Assembly: GCA_003650975.1 (NCBI GenBank)
Contig: QMSU01000001.1
Span: forward strand, 1-22,219
Source of the DNA: Thermoplasmata archaeon
GTDB taxonomy: Archaea > Thermoplasmatota > E2 > UBA202 > JdFR-43
DNA: 22,219 bases
Direction: 5' to 3'
Shown here: one piece after another, positions 1-7,252 of the stretch
Layout of the letters: the number at the start of each line of letters is the position of its first letter
How positions within the stretch are numbered: position 1 is the stretch's first letter
Notes under the pieces: model-generated
What the model saw: the letters and a program-made list of their open reading frames with translations, nothing else
The model's database searches: none
What the model was told of the DNA's origin: nothing
Program-made: the position numbers and the translations under genes

Positions 1-1
1 C

Positions 2-148
2 AGCTGGAGTGAACCGGAGGAAATCATTTCACAGTTTGCCGGTGAACCCGCACTTGATGCACAGGGAAACGTCTATTTTGTCCACCATTTCTTCAGCGGC
101 GACATGAAGATGATCGAAGCGGACATCTACGTGGCGTACCGAAAATAG
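2..148 (+). CDS. 3' end of a gene entering from the left, product unknown
   Basis: This frame is open from the window edge to a TAG at 146-148 and gives 48 residues. They include the segment GNVYFVHHFF and end with EADIYVAYRK. Codon use looks like that of the neighbouring genes. The fragment resembles the last strand of a TolB/PD40-like beta-propeller, but it is too short to assign. The next gene starts 65 bases downstream behind its own TATA-like box, so the two need not be co-transcribed. Confidence 0.6.
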   Translation, partial: SWSEPEEIISQFAGEPALDAQGNVYFVHHFFSGDMKMIEADIYVAYRK

Positions 149-168
149 AAATGCACGTGAACATGCAA

Positions 169-178
169 AAAAATATAT
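169..178 (+). promoter_or_regulatory. TATA-like promoter element for the large secreted protein
   Basis: The A/T run aaatatat lies at 171-178. At the usual archaeal spacing it would place transcription start near base 200, leaving a leader of about 14 bases. That leader contains the Shine-Dalgarno sequence GGAGGT at 202-207, six bases before the ATG at 214. Confidence 0.45.
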
Positions 179-213
179 GTGAGTTTCCCATTAGAATTTT
201 TGGAGGTAGTAAA

Positions 214-3200
214 ATGGACAAAAAGATATTGGGCATTGTTATTTGTATGTTGTTACTCGCCACTGCGGTATTTCCTGCAATGGCAGAAGAGGATGAAAGG
301 GGTGGAGATACCGCTGCAGGCAGCACTCTCACCAGAGCATGGACAATAGTTGCCACCTATCCAATTCCCGAGGGGGCGTCTGGCCTTGCATGGGATGGCA
401 CCTATCTCTACTGTGGTATCTACGGAGCCAATGGAGACGAAATTTATCGCATAGACCCTGCCACCGGCAGCTATACCCTGCTATGCCACGGCCCACAGGA
501 TGATGCCTATGGTCTCACCTATGATGGTACCTATCTGTGGACCACACACCATCCAGGAAGTCAGTCAGAACCGGCCAAAGCCCTCCAGATTGATATGGGG
601 GGCAACCTCATATCCCAGTTTGATCTCCCTGACCATTTTATGTCTGGCATTGCCTATGATGGCGGTGATTTCTGGGTGGCAACGTATTATCCTGATAACC
701 CGGCGACCATTTACAAGGTGAATGCCACCGGGACCATCATCACCCAGTTTGACGCCCCTGACAACCAGCCATGGGACCTCTGCATGGAAAATGGATATCT
801 CTGGATGGTGGACAAATGGGGTGACAGGGACAATATATACAAAATTGACCCTGCTACAGGAAACTCACTCGAGAGCTACTCATCGGAAGGGAGCGATCCC
901 ACCGGCATCGTATATGATGGCGAATTTCTGTGGTACTGTGATGAAGGACAGGGTGGCTACGACTATTTATACAAGGTGAATCTGAGTGGTCCTGGAACAC
1001 CTGCCATAGAGATTCCTGACACCAGCCATGATTACGGGGTGGTAACCGTCGGGAACTCAGAAACCTGGTATGTAACGGTGCAGAATGTGGGAACTGCAGA
1101 TCTCATCATCAACAACATAACCTTTACCGGCACCGGTTCAGGCGATGTGTACTGCTCCATTTCGCTCCCTGTTACAATAGGCCCCGGCAATTCCACACTG
1201 CTGCCGATTGTGTATGAACCCACCGCAGCAGGCCCGCTCAGTGCCACTGCCACCGTAGCTTCCAATGACCCGGTGGACCCCACGGTTGAACTCACTCTCA
1301 CCGGCAATGCTACCAATCCGGGACCGGATATCACCCTGCCAGAAAATTCCCATGATTATGGAAATGTGCGTATGTATGCATATCCCCGCTGGTTGATGGA
1401 AATCCAGAATACCGGTGATGCAACACTCACCGTAAGCAACATCACCTCCAGTGACTCCCATTTCATCATCGGCAACTCGGTGACGTTCCCGCTGAACATT
1501 CCTGTTCTTTCCTCGATTCAGATTGATGTATGGTTCTGGCCTGATGATGATATTCTCTATAGTGCGACCCTTTCCATTGAAAGCAACGACCCTGACGAGA
1601 ATGTATACAACGTTTCCGTAACAGGAACAGGGGTGGATGCAGATTATCCCATCGGTACCACTTTGTGGGATTACCAGGTTACTGGTGGCTATGACAACAG
1701 CCCCAAGGCAATTTCGGCAATTCCCGATATCAACGGAGACAACGTTCCTGATGTGATTGTCTGCTCGGAGGATAACTATATCCGTTGCCTCAACGGGAAT
1801 TCAGATGTGAATGCTGATATGCTGTGGGAGCATGAGATTTATGCAGGCGCTGTATATTCTCAGAATGACCTTGCCATCACCGATGACATTGATGGCGATG
1901 GATATCACGATGTGGTTGTTGGCTCGTGCTGGGGAGGACGCCTTATCAGAACCATCTCTGGAAAGACAGGCCAGGAAATCTGGACCCATGACACCCACGA
2001 ATACGGGGAGGGCGGCTGGGTCTATCAGGTTGATTGCAGCTATGATTACAATGGAGATGGAATACTGGACGTGCTTGCAGCCACCGGTGATGACCAGTAT
2101 AATACCGGCCCGAAACGGGTGTACTGCCTGAATGGTCTGGATGGTACCTCAATCTGGGAAACCCCCATTGGAGGAGTAGTCTATTCTGTCATAGGTGTGG
2201 AAGATTTCACCGGTGACGGACAGCCCGATGTGGTGGCAGGTCCCTCAAATGAATTGGAAACCATCGGTTATGTATATGGTCTCAATGGCTCAAACGGGAA
2301 CACGGTATGGTCGTTCACCGTTGCAGGTTCATCGGTGTGGGCACTGATGCAGGTTGATGATATCACCGGCGATGGAGTACCCGATGTGGTGGCGGGAGAT
2401 TTCAGTGGCTGGATTTACGGACTTGACGCCACCAACGGTGCCGAGGAATGGAATGAAACCATAGGGCCCAGCATGATACTCCGGTTTGAAAAGCTCAACG
2501 ATGTGAATGATGATGGCTACCCAGACATACTGGTGGCGCACAGTGGAACCAGCGCCAAGGTGGTTGATGGATACAGGGGAGATACCATATGGTCGCATGG
2601 GCTCGTGGACAAGTCATGGTGTGTGGCGCGTTCTTCTGATATAAGCGGTGATGGCATAGATGATGTATTTGTCGGTACACTTTATTCGAATAATTACTGC
2701 TATTTCCTCAACGGCACAGATGGCTCCGAACTGTATTCAGTTGATTTTGGCACTCCAGTTGATGCCCTTGCATCCATTCCAGATATTGTGGGCGACGGCT
2801 CCATGGAAATGGTGGTGGGAGGGAGAAACGGCTACGTGGCATGCCTTTCAGGCGGCCTGGATGCACTTACTACCCAGTCCTTTGACTTTTCATTCTATTC
2901 CGGATGGAACCTGCTCACCATTCCATTCGAAAATAATTACACCGCTTCCGATGTTGCAGCACTCGTTCCCGGATGTGAGATGCTCGCCTGGTGGAATGCC
3001 GCAACCAGCTCCTACACCACGTTCATCGTGGGCGTAACTCCACCGGGCTCCCCATGGGACTTTGCCATAGCAGGGGGTGTTGGTTACTATGTAAAGGTGG
3101 CAGGTGATGTCAATGTCACACTCCATGGTATTCCACTCACCAGCGCGTCGGTAACATTGTATCCTGGATGGAACACCATCGGCTGGTGGAAGGAGACCCC

Positions 3201-3396
3201 CACCAATGCATCATCGCTTTCCTCCCACATCAGCACCTGCACCATGCTTGCCATGTACGATGCTGAAACCGGAACATACACCACATTTATTGTGGGCATC
3301 ACCCCACCAGGATCTCCCTATGATTTCACCGTTGAACAGGGCATGGGACTCTTTGCAAAGGTGACCTCTGGCAGTATCTGGAACGGAGAAGGATAA
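214..3396 (+). CDS. Large secreted multidomain protein (propeller, ASH/Ig, FG-GAP)
   Basis: The product is 1060 residues. The ATG at 214 is chosen because GGAGGT lies just upstream and a signal peptide follows directly (MDKK, a hydrophobic core, then AMA before acidic residues); an in-frame ATG at 151 would bury the signal. Residues about 30-260 are propeller-like, with repeated (A/V)YDG and (K/R)IDPATG motifs as in glutamine-cyclotransferase-like propellers. About 268-365 and 368-475 are two ASH/SPD-2-Hydin-type Ig domains, each with SHDYG near its start. About 480-880 is an FG-GAP/PQQ-like propeller with eight calcium-loop-like motifs, for example DIDGDGYHD and DITGDGVPD. The end holds two related repeats of about 68 residues. 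No PGF signal or transmembrane anchor is seen, so it is probably released or held non-covalently. Its role is probably adhesion or substrate binding at the cell surface (inference). No catalytic residues were recognised. Confidence 0.9.
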   Translation: MDKKILGIVICMLLLATAVFPAMAEEDERGGDTAAGSTLTRAWTIVATYPIPEGASGLAWDGTYLYCGIYGANGDEIYRIDPATGSYTLLCHGPQDDAYGLTYDGTYLWTTHHPGSQSEPAKALQIDMGGNLISQFDLPDHFMSGIAYDGGDFWVATYYPDNPATIYKVNATGTIITQFDAPDNQPWDLCMENGYLWMVDKWGDRDNIYKIDPATGNSLESYSSEGSDPTGIVYDGEFLWYCDEGQGGYDYLYKVNLSGPGTPAIEIPDTSHDYGVVTVGNSETWYVTVQNVGTADLIINNITFTGTGSGDVYCSISLPVTIGPGNSTLLPIVYEPTAAGPLSATATVASNDPVDPTVELTLTGNATNPGPDITLPENSHDYGNVRMYAYPRWLMEIQNTGDATLTVSNITSSDSHFIIGNSVTFPLNIPVLSSIQIDVWFWPDDDILYSATLSIESNDPDENVYNVSVTGTGVDADYPIGTTLWDYQVTGGYDNSPKAISAIPDINGDNVPDVIVCSEDNYIRCLNGNSDVNADMLWEHEIYAGAVYSQNDLAITDDIDGDGYHDVVVGSCWGGRLIRTISGKTGQEIWTHDTHEYGEGGWVYQVDCSYDYNGDGILDVLAATGDDQYNTGPKRVYCLNGLDGTSIWETPIGGVVYSVIGVEDFTGDGQPDVVAGPSNELETIGYVYGLNGSNGNTVWSFTVAGSSVWALMQVDDITGDGVPDVVAGDFSGWIYGLDATNGAEEWNETIGPSMILRFEKLNDVNDDGYPDILVAHSGTSAKVVDGYRGDTIWSHGLVDKSWCVARSSDISGDGIDDVFVGTLYSNNYCYFLNGTDGSELYSVDFGTPVDALASIPDIVGDGSMEMVVGGRNGYVACLSGGLDALTTQSFDFSFYSGWNLLTIPFENNYTASDVAALVPGCEMLAWWNAATSSYTTFIVGVTPPGSPWDFAIAGGVGYYVKVAGDVNVTLHGIPLTSASVTLYPGWNTIGWWKETPTNASSLSSHISTCTMLAMYDAETGTYTTFIVGITPPGSPYDFTVEQGMGLFAKVTSGSIWNGEG
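2896..3363 (+). repeat. Two tandem C-terminal protein repeats inside the large secreted protein
   Basis: The units lie at about 2896-3102 and 3160-3363. Each opens with a GWN motif (SGWNLLTIP and PGWNTIGWW). Each then carries the near-identical core TTFIVGxTPPGSPxDF and ends in (V/A)KV preceded by G(V/M)G. The DNA of the core is also similar but differs at many third positions, so the duplication is old or selected at the protein level. Confidence 0.85.
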
Positions 3397-3428
3397 GGGG
3401 ATACCCTTCTCTTCCCACTTTCTCTGTA

Positions 3429-3893
3429 TCAACACCGTGCGTACATTCCCATGAGTTCCGCCACAGCCACAATGTGTCCTTCCATTGCTTTCAGCAATTG
3501 TTTCTTTTTTACTCCCGGAGAGAGTACAGGTTCTGCATCCAGTGCATAGAGCCTGAAATAGTACCGATGCGGCTTTTTTCCAGGAGGGCAGGGTCCGCCA
3601 TAGCCAATTCTTCCCCAGCTGTTTTTGCCCTGGTATATTTCCTTCTCCAGCACCTCCGTGTGGGGAACACTCTCGGGAAGCTCACAGGTATCTGGGAGAA
3701 TATGGTACACCACCCAGTGCGTCCATGTTGTGAGAGGGGCATCGGGATCGTCGCAGATAAGGGCGAGGCTTTTTGTTCCCTCGGGAACATTCTGCCACTG
3801 AAGAGGTGGAGAGATATTCTCACCATCGCAGGTATATCTTTTTGGTATCATTTCTTCCCTGTGGAATGCCGGACTTTCTATACGAAATGCCAT
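3429..3893 (-). CDS. PEBP / Raf-kinase-inhibitor-like protein, YbhB/YbcL family
   Basis: The product is 154 residues, the usual length for this family. Hallmarks are the opening FRIESPAF, then PKRYTCDGENISPPL, the ligand-pocket motif DDPDAP at about 48-53, the segment WTHWVVYHI, and GGPCPPGKKPHRY at about 99-111. Family members are small soluble cytosolic proteins with an anion-binding pocket; in prokaryotes the physiological ligand is mostly unknown. The gene converges on the large secreted protein with a 32-base pyrimidine-rich gap. The ATG start is the family-typical one. A TATA-like box about 22 bases upstream suggests a leaderless transcript. Confidence 0.93.
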   Translation of the reverse strand: MAFRIESPAFHREEMIPKRYTCDGENISPPLQWQNVPEGTKSLALICDDPDAPLTTWTHWVVYHILPDTCELPESVPHTEVLEKEIYQGKNSWGRIGYGGPCPPGKKPHRYYFRLYALDAEPVLSPGVKKKQLLKAMEGHIVAVAELMGMYARC

Positions 3894-3910
3894 AATAATC
3901 GCAGTTCTCG

Positions 3911-3920
3911 TTTATTTAAG
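3911..3920 (-). promoter_or_regulatory. TATA-like element upstream of the PEBP-family gene
   Basis: Read on the minus strand the element is CTTAAATAAA. Its centre is about 22 bases from the ATG at 3893, so transcription should start at or next to the start codon. No Shine-Dalgarno sequence precedes the ATG, which agrees with a leaderless message. Confidence 0.45.
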
Positions 3921-4041
3921 AAGTTTGTGCATAGTAAGGAGCTGCCAGCTGTTCCATGCAGTCAGTGAAAATGCCATTCAATTTGTCTGGAGCCATGAAA
4001 AGGTGAGATACCGAGAAGGAGAATGTGGTTGTTTCATTCAA
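3916..4041 (-). other. Protein-like open frame in the divergent gap, possible gene remnant
   Basis: This frame lies between the divergent PEBP and glycerate-kinase genes. It ends at TAA 3918-3916 and stays open back to a stop at 4296-4294, which is 126 codons, part of it antisense to the kinase gene. The only usable starts are TTG at 4041 (41 residues) and an internal ATG. The peptide has ordinary coding-like composition, for example HLFMAPDKLNGIF and EQLAAPYYAQ, but I do not recognise it. It overlaps the promoter of the PEBP gene. It could be chance, a small gene or a decayed gene tail. Nothing else was seen in this 265-base gap except promoter-like A/T runs. Confidence 0.2.
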
Positions 4042-4158
4042 CAGCCTTGCCTCATAATACCATTTTGGAAAATCAATCAGGATGGGAAATCTTCTAACTT
4101 TTTGGTGCGGGCTGCGGAGACTATCACAACGCCGATTGTAACATTCAAATAACCATTC

Positions 4159-5475
4159 ATGTTTTTCATCGTGATTACCAATTTTGATGCCCTCTGGAAG
4201 AACACCGGTACGAGGTATCAGAAGGCAAGAAAGGATGCCCTTGAAATTCTGGAGAGGGTGTTGGAAAAGATGAATGGGTATCGGGTGGTGAAGTCATCGG
4301 TATCCGTGAAAGGAGACTACCTGAATATCAATAACCATAGGGTGAACCTGGTTTCCCGCAGAAACATCTTTTTGCTCGGTATTGGAAAGGCGGCGGGTTC
4401 CATGGCAAAGGCAATGGAGGAGATCATTGAGTTTGACGATGGCATAGTCATCACCACCGAAGAGGTAACACTCAACCGTGTGAGGGTGCTGACCGGCACA
4501 CACCCCCTTCCCTCTGAGGAAAATGTGAGGGCAACCGACGAGGCACTCGGATTGCTTGAGCGTGCAGGGAAGAAGGATCTGATCATTTTCTTGATAAGTG
4601 GCGGTGGCTCCTCGCTTTTGTGCAAACCCCGCATCCCGCTGCAGAGCATGATTGAGGTCACGGAGGAGTTGATGTTGAAGGGGTGTACCATCGAAGAACT
4701 GAATACGGTGCGGAAACATCTGTCCCTTGTAAAGGGGGGGCAGCTTGCCCAGAGAACGGAGGCGCATATCATCTCGCTGATCATGTCGGATATTATTGGC
4801 AATCCGGTTGACTGCATCGCATCGGGTCCAACCTCCCCTGATTCCACCACCTTTGCCGATGCACTGAGGATACTGAAACAGTACCGTATACAGAACAGAG
4901 ATGCGCTGCAGGTCATCAAAAAGGGAAGCAATGGAGAAATAGCGGAAACACCATCGCATCTGAATAATGTGGACAACATCATCATTGCAGATATCGGGAT
5001 GGCATGCAGCCATGCACGGCATCTTGCCGAGATGAAGGGATACCATGCGCGGGTTATCGGCACGGGTATTCAGGGGGAGGCACGGGAAATCGGAAAAGCA
5101 CTGGCAGAGTATGCGATGTTTTTTCCGAGGAGCCCGAGCATCATCATTGCAGGAGGTGAGACCACCGTTACGGTGAAAGGAGAAGGCAGGGGTGGAAGAA
5201 ACCAGGAACTGGTGCTGGCAGCCGTTACCCACCTTTCCCACGAACCACTGGTTTTTATTTCCTGCGGCACCGACGGCATCGATGGTAACAGCCCGGCGGC
5301 GGGTGCCGTGGCGGACGGCGAGAGCCTTGAGAAGGCATATCGCGCCGGCATGAAACCGGAGGAGTATCTGGAACGCAATGATTCATACTCGTTTTTTCAT
5401 GCGCTGGGAGACGACATCATTACGGGATACACAGGCACCAATGTAATGGATATACAGATTATGGTAAAATTATAA
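4159..5475 (+). CDS. Glycerate 2-kinase, MOFRL family
   Basis: The product is 438 residues. It phosphorylates D-glycerate with ATP to 2-phosphoglycerate in the cytosol and feeds lower glycolysis; in archaea this serves non-phosphorylative Entner-Doudoroff or serine-linked routes (family knowledge). The N-terminal domain shows LLGIGKAAGSMAKAMEE, the glycine-rich ISGGGSSLLCKP and the segment NTVRKHLSLVKGGQLA. The C-terminal MOFRL domain shows GGETTVTVKGEGRGGRNQEL and DGIDGNSPAAGAVAD. Start choice is open: ATG 4159 has no ribosome-binding site, and an in-frame GTG at 4171 would give the more family-like MITNFDALW and lies about 25 bases from the weak TATA-like run ttcaaataac. It converges on the Nfu gene with a 12-base gap. 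Confidence 0.93.
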   Translation: MFFIVITNFDALWKNTGTRYQKARKDALEILERVLEKMNGYRVVKSSVSVKGDYLNINNHRVNLVSRRNIFLLGIGKAAGSMAKAMEEIIEFDDGIVITTEEVTLNRVRVLTGTHPLPSEENVRATDEALGLLERAGKKDLIIFLISGGGSSLLCKPRIPLQSMIEVTEELMLKGCTIEELNTVRKHLSLVKGGQLAQRTEAHIISLIMSDIIGNPVDCIASGPTSPDSTTFADALRILKQYRIQNRDALQVIKKGSNGEIAETPSHLNNVDNIIIADIGMACSHARHLAEMKGYHARVIGTGIQGEAREIGKALAEYAMFFPRSPSIIIAGGETTVTVKGEGRGGRNQELVLAAVTHLSHEPLVFISCGTDGIDGNSPAAGAVADGESLEKAYRAGMKPEEYLERNDSYSFFHALGDDIITGYTGTNVMDIQIMVKL

Positions 5476-5487
5476 AAGCGGAAAGAG

Positions 5488-5712
5488 TTAGACGGGCTCG
5501 ACTGCTTTCACTTCAGGTATTTTCTGCTTCAGAATCCGCTCTATGCCCATTTTCAGTGTCATCTGGGAATAGGGGCAGCTCCCGCATGCACCGGTGAGAC
5601 GGACTTTCACAATGCCCTGTTCCTCATCAACATCGACGAGTTCCACGTCCCCGCCGTCTGCTTGGAGGGCCGGACGTATCTCTGCAAGGACTTTTTCCAC
5701 GGCTTCCTTCAT
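5488..5712 (-). CDS. Nfu/NifU C-terminal-domain Fe-S cluster scaffold
   Basis: The product is 74 residues, a stand-alone NifU C-terminal domain. Its signature is [12 protein letters not shown] followed by [14 protein letters not shown], with the cluster cysteines at residues 43 and 46. Such proteins carry or transfer a [4Fe-4S] cluster to apo-proteins. The gene starts one base after the stop codon of the ferredoxin gene, so the two are surely co-transcribed and probably translationally coupled, as no strong ribosome-binding site is visible. A link to supplying clusters to the ferredoxin or to the Fe-S-rich hydrogenase is plausible but is inference. Confidence 0.93.
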   Translation of the reverse strand: MKEAVEKVLAEIRPALQADGGDVELVDVDEEQGIVKVRLTGACGSCPYSQMTLKMGIERILKQKIPEVKAVEPV

Positions 5713-5713
5713 T

Positions 5714-5884
5714 TCAGTCCAGGGTTATGCAGTCATTCGGGCAGGCTTCCACGCACTGTCCACACTCTATGCACTCGTCCTCATTCACCACGGCATACTC
5801 TTCCACGGTGATTGCCCCCACCGGGCACTCGTCCGCACAGATGCCGCAGGCAGTACAGCACTCCTTATCTACCTTCGCTGGCAT
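5714..5884 (-). CDS. 2[4Fe-4S] ferredoxin
   Basis: The product is 56 residues from ATG 5884. The two cluster motifs are C10-x2-C13-x2-C16-x3-C20-P and C38-x2-C41-x2-C44-x3-C48-P, plus spare cysteines at 9 and 52. It is a small cytosolic electron carrier and a plausible, though unproven, electron donor to the Mbh hydrogenase in this window. A longer reading from 5923 is possible, but a TATA box at 5913-5904 would then lie inside the gene. The box sits about 25 bases from ATG 5884, which supports the short form and a leaderless transcript. It heads a two-gene unit with the Nfu scaffold. Confidence 0.93.
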   Translation of the reverse strand: MPAKVDKECCTACGICADECPVGAITVEEYAVVNEDECIECGQCVEACPNDCITLD

Positions 5885-5903
5885 GAGGGAATATGCAATG
5901 ACA

Positions 5904-5913
5904 ATATTTATAG
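5904..5913 (-). promoter_or_regulatory. TATA box of the ferredoxin-Nfu unit
   Basis: The minus-strand reading is CTATAAATAT. Its centre is about 25 bases upstream of the ATG at 5884, which places transcription start at the start codon. It is one of the two clearest TATA boxes in the window and fixes the ferredoxin start. Confidence 0.6.
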
Positions 5914-6014
5914 ATGTCGGCATGCTCCGTATCTTGTGAATGCACGTTGTTGCTGTTCATTCTTACAGTTCTTATGAGAATGCGATTGTGTTTCATGAGA
6001 AGAAAGGAGTGCAT

Positions 6015-6037
6015 GGGGTATGAAACGTGCATACCCC
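6015..6037. repeat. Perfect 8-bp hairpin in the intergenic gap
   Basis: GGGGTATG at 6015-6022 pairs perfectly with CATACCCC at 6030-6037 around a 7-base loop. A T-rich stretch (cattttattg) follows at 6041-6050. It could be the terminator of an unseen short transcript or part of a structured RNA. No recognised plus-strand gene ends just upstream. Confidence 0.4.
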
Positions 6038-6058
6038 CCTCATTTTATTGCATGTCGA

Positions 6059-6217
6059 GTTCTGTTCGGCACTGTCAAGATAAAAAATGCACATGTTCAT
6101 CTGATTGAGAAAGAGCGCATGGGATGAACATGTCTGGAACTGCCTTCCTTACCATCTTTCATAAGGGCATGCGAGAATGACATAGGGGGTGGTTCACTTG
6201 ACAGTCTCGTTCTGTTC
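6059..6217. repeat. Nested inverted repeats flanked by a direct repeat, possible ncRNA or small element
   Basis: An 11-base perfect inverted repeat (ACATGTTCATC at 6091-6101 against 6123-6133, 21-base loop) lies within a wider 9-base perfect inverted repeat (ACTGTCAAG at 6071-6079 against CTTGACAGT at 6197-6205). A direct repeat GTTCTGTTC flanks both at 6059-6067 and 6209-6217. A weaker stem (CCTTA 6147-6151, TAAGG 6162-6166) is inside. No long frame with coding character is present. The gap from 5925 to 6258 otherwise holds only A/T-rich promoter-like sequence just before the tRNA. Confidence 0.4.
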
Positions 6218-6258
6218 AACCACAAAATATTTGAGATAAATACATATACACATGTGAA

Positions 6259-6331
6259 GCGGGCGTGATGTAGTTTGGTAACATGAAGCCCTGCCACGGC
6301 TTATCCCCGGATTCAAATTCCGGCGCCCGCA
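6259..6331 (+). tRNA. tRNA-Gly (anticodon GCC)
   Basis: The full cloverleaf folds by eye. The acceptor GCGGGCG (6259-6265) pairs with CGCCCGC (6324-6330), with discriminator A at 6331. The D stem is ATGT/ACAT with a GG-containing loop. The anticodon stem AAGCC/GGCTT carries loop CTGCCAC, giving anticodon GCC at 6293-6295. The T stem CCGGA/TCCGG has loop TTCAAAT. No CCA is encoded and no intron is present. An A/T-rich promoter-like tract (aaaatatttgag, aaatacatata) lies just upstream. Confidence 0.97.
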
Positions 6332-6370
6332 CTCACCTATATTTAGTAAAAGTGGGTGCAGGCACGTTGC

Positions 6371-6378
6371 TTTTTAAA
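6371..6378 (+). promoter_or_regulatory. TATA-like element upstream of the radical SAM gene
   Basis: TTTTTAAA is centred about 23 bases upstream of GTG 6398. This spacing favours a leaderless transcript starting at that GTG and argues against an upstream in-frame GTG at 6356. It lies 40 bases after the tRNA, so the gene has its own promoter. Confidence 0.45.
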
Positions 6379-6397
6379 CTTCCGCTTATTTATTGAT

Positions 6398-7222
6398 GTG
6401 CTCATCTCCCGCTTTGACCCATGGGGCAGTACATGGTGCACATGTCCGGTGAAATATTCGTTCAGCCCATATACAGGTTGTTCACATGCCTGTGTATACT
6501 GCTACATTACCTCCTACATCCCCGATGCCTTTCATGCGCGGCTGAAAAAAGACCTTTTCAGACGACTCAAAAAGGAACTCCACGTGGTGGATACCTACAT
6601 CAGCATGGCAAACAGCAGCGACCCCTATACTCCCGAGGAAAGGAAACTTGGGGCAACCAGAAAATGCCTCCGCGTTTTCAAGGAAAATGATGTGAAGGTG
6701 CTGGTGGTTACAAAGTCAGATTTGGTGGCACGGGACGCAGACATTCTTTCAGAAATGAGAGCCTCGGTGAGCATGACCATCACCACTCTCGATGACAGCA
6801 GGGCCCATCAGATGGAACCGCACGCGCCCCCGCCGTCAAGGAGAGTTGAGGCACTGCGCATACTGCAGGAGCACGGTATCCCATGCAGCGTGCGTCTCGA
6901 TCCCATAATCCCGGGAATAAATGATGATGAAATCGAGGCAATTGTCGCTGCAGTTGCCCCATATGCATCACACATTGTCTCATCCACTGTAAAGCCGCGA
7001 AGCGATTCCATGAAGCGAATGGAGCACATTGTTGATGTGAAAGCGTATCCGTGGAAAAGATACGGCAATACTTTCTATCTTCCACGGAACATAAGATTCT
7101 CGCTTCTTAAAAGGGTTGAGGAGGCATGCAGAGAGCACCGTCTCTCCTTTGCGGCATGCAGAGAAAACTATCCTTTCACCTCACCGAGCTGCGATGGAAG
7201 CCATCTGATAAAGGATCAGTGA
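6398..7222 (+). CDS. SPL-family radical SAM protein
   Basis: The product is 274 residues from GTG 6398. The start gives MLISRFDPWGS, matching the usual beginning of the family, and fits the TATA box. The radical SAM motif C28-x3-C32-x2-C35 lies in YTGCSHACVYCY and binds the SAM-cleaving [4Fe-4S] cluster. Further family-like segments are SNSSDPYTPEE-like (here NSSDPYTPEE), VLVVTKSDLVARD and CSVRLDPIIPGIND. Members related to spore photoproduct lyase SplB are widespread in archaea with unknown substrates, so DNA photolesion repair should not be assumed. Two more cysteines near the start (14 and 16) and three near the end may bind metal. It converges on the zinc-ribbon cassette with a 30-base gap holding GAGTGTATA twice in tandem. 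Confidence 0.9.
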   Translation: MLISRFDPWGSTWCTCPVKYSFSPYTGCSHACVYCYITSYIPDAFHARLKKDLFRRLKKELHVVDTYISMANSSDPYTPEERKLGATRKCLRVFKENDVKVLVVTKSDLVARDADILSEMRASVSMTITTLDDSRAHQMEPHAPPPSRRVEALRILQEHGIPCSVRLDPIIPGINDDEIEAIVAAVAPYASHIVSSTVKPRSDSMKRMEHIVDVKAYPWKRYGNTFYLPRNIRFSLLKRVEEACREHRLSFAACRENYPFTSPSCDGSHLIKDQ

Positions 7223-7252
7223 CCTTTCCTGAGTGTATAGAGTGTATAACTC

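Noticed and set aside
3474..3968. A 164-codon plus-strand frame
   Set aside because: It is mainly the complement of the PEBP-family gene, which has clear family motifs. The plus-strand peptide is not protein-like.
4294..5241. A 315-codon open frame on the minus strand
   Set aside because: It lies fully antisense to the glycerate 2-kinase gene, whose MOFRL motifs are unmistakable. The antisense peptide has no recognisable motif and an odd Cys/His-rich composition.
6329..6359. A possible hairpin (GCACTCAC with GTGGGTGC) at the 3' end of the tRNA
   Set aside because: It would use bases of the tRNA acceptor stem and needs one G-T pair. The tRNA cloverleaf is complete and stronger, so the pairing is probably incidental.
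7231..7248. Tandem GAGTGTATA repeat
   Set aside because: Only two copies of nine bases occur between convergent genes. This is too little to call a repeat array or site.
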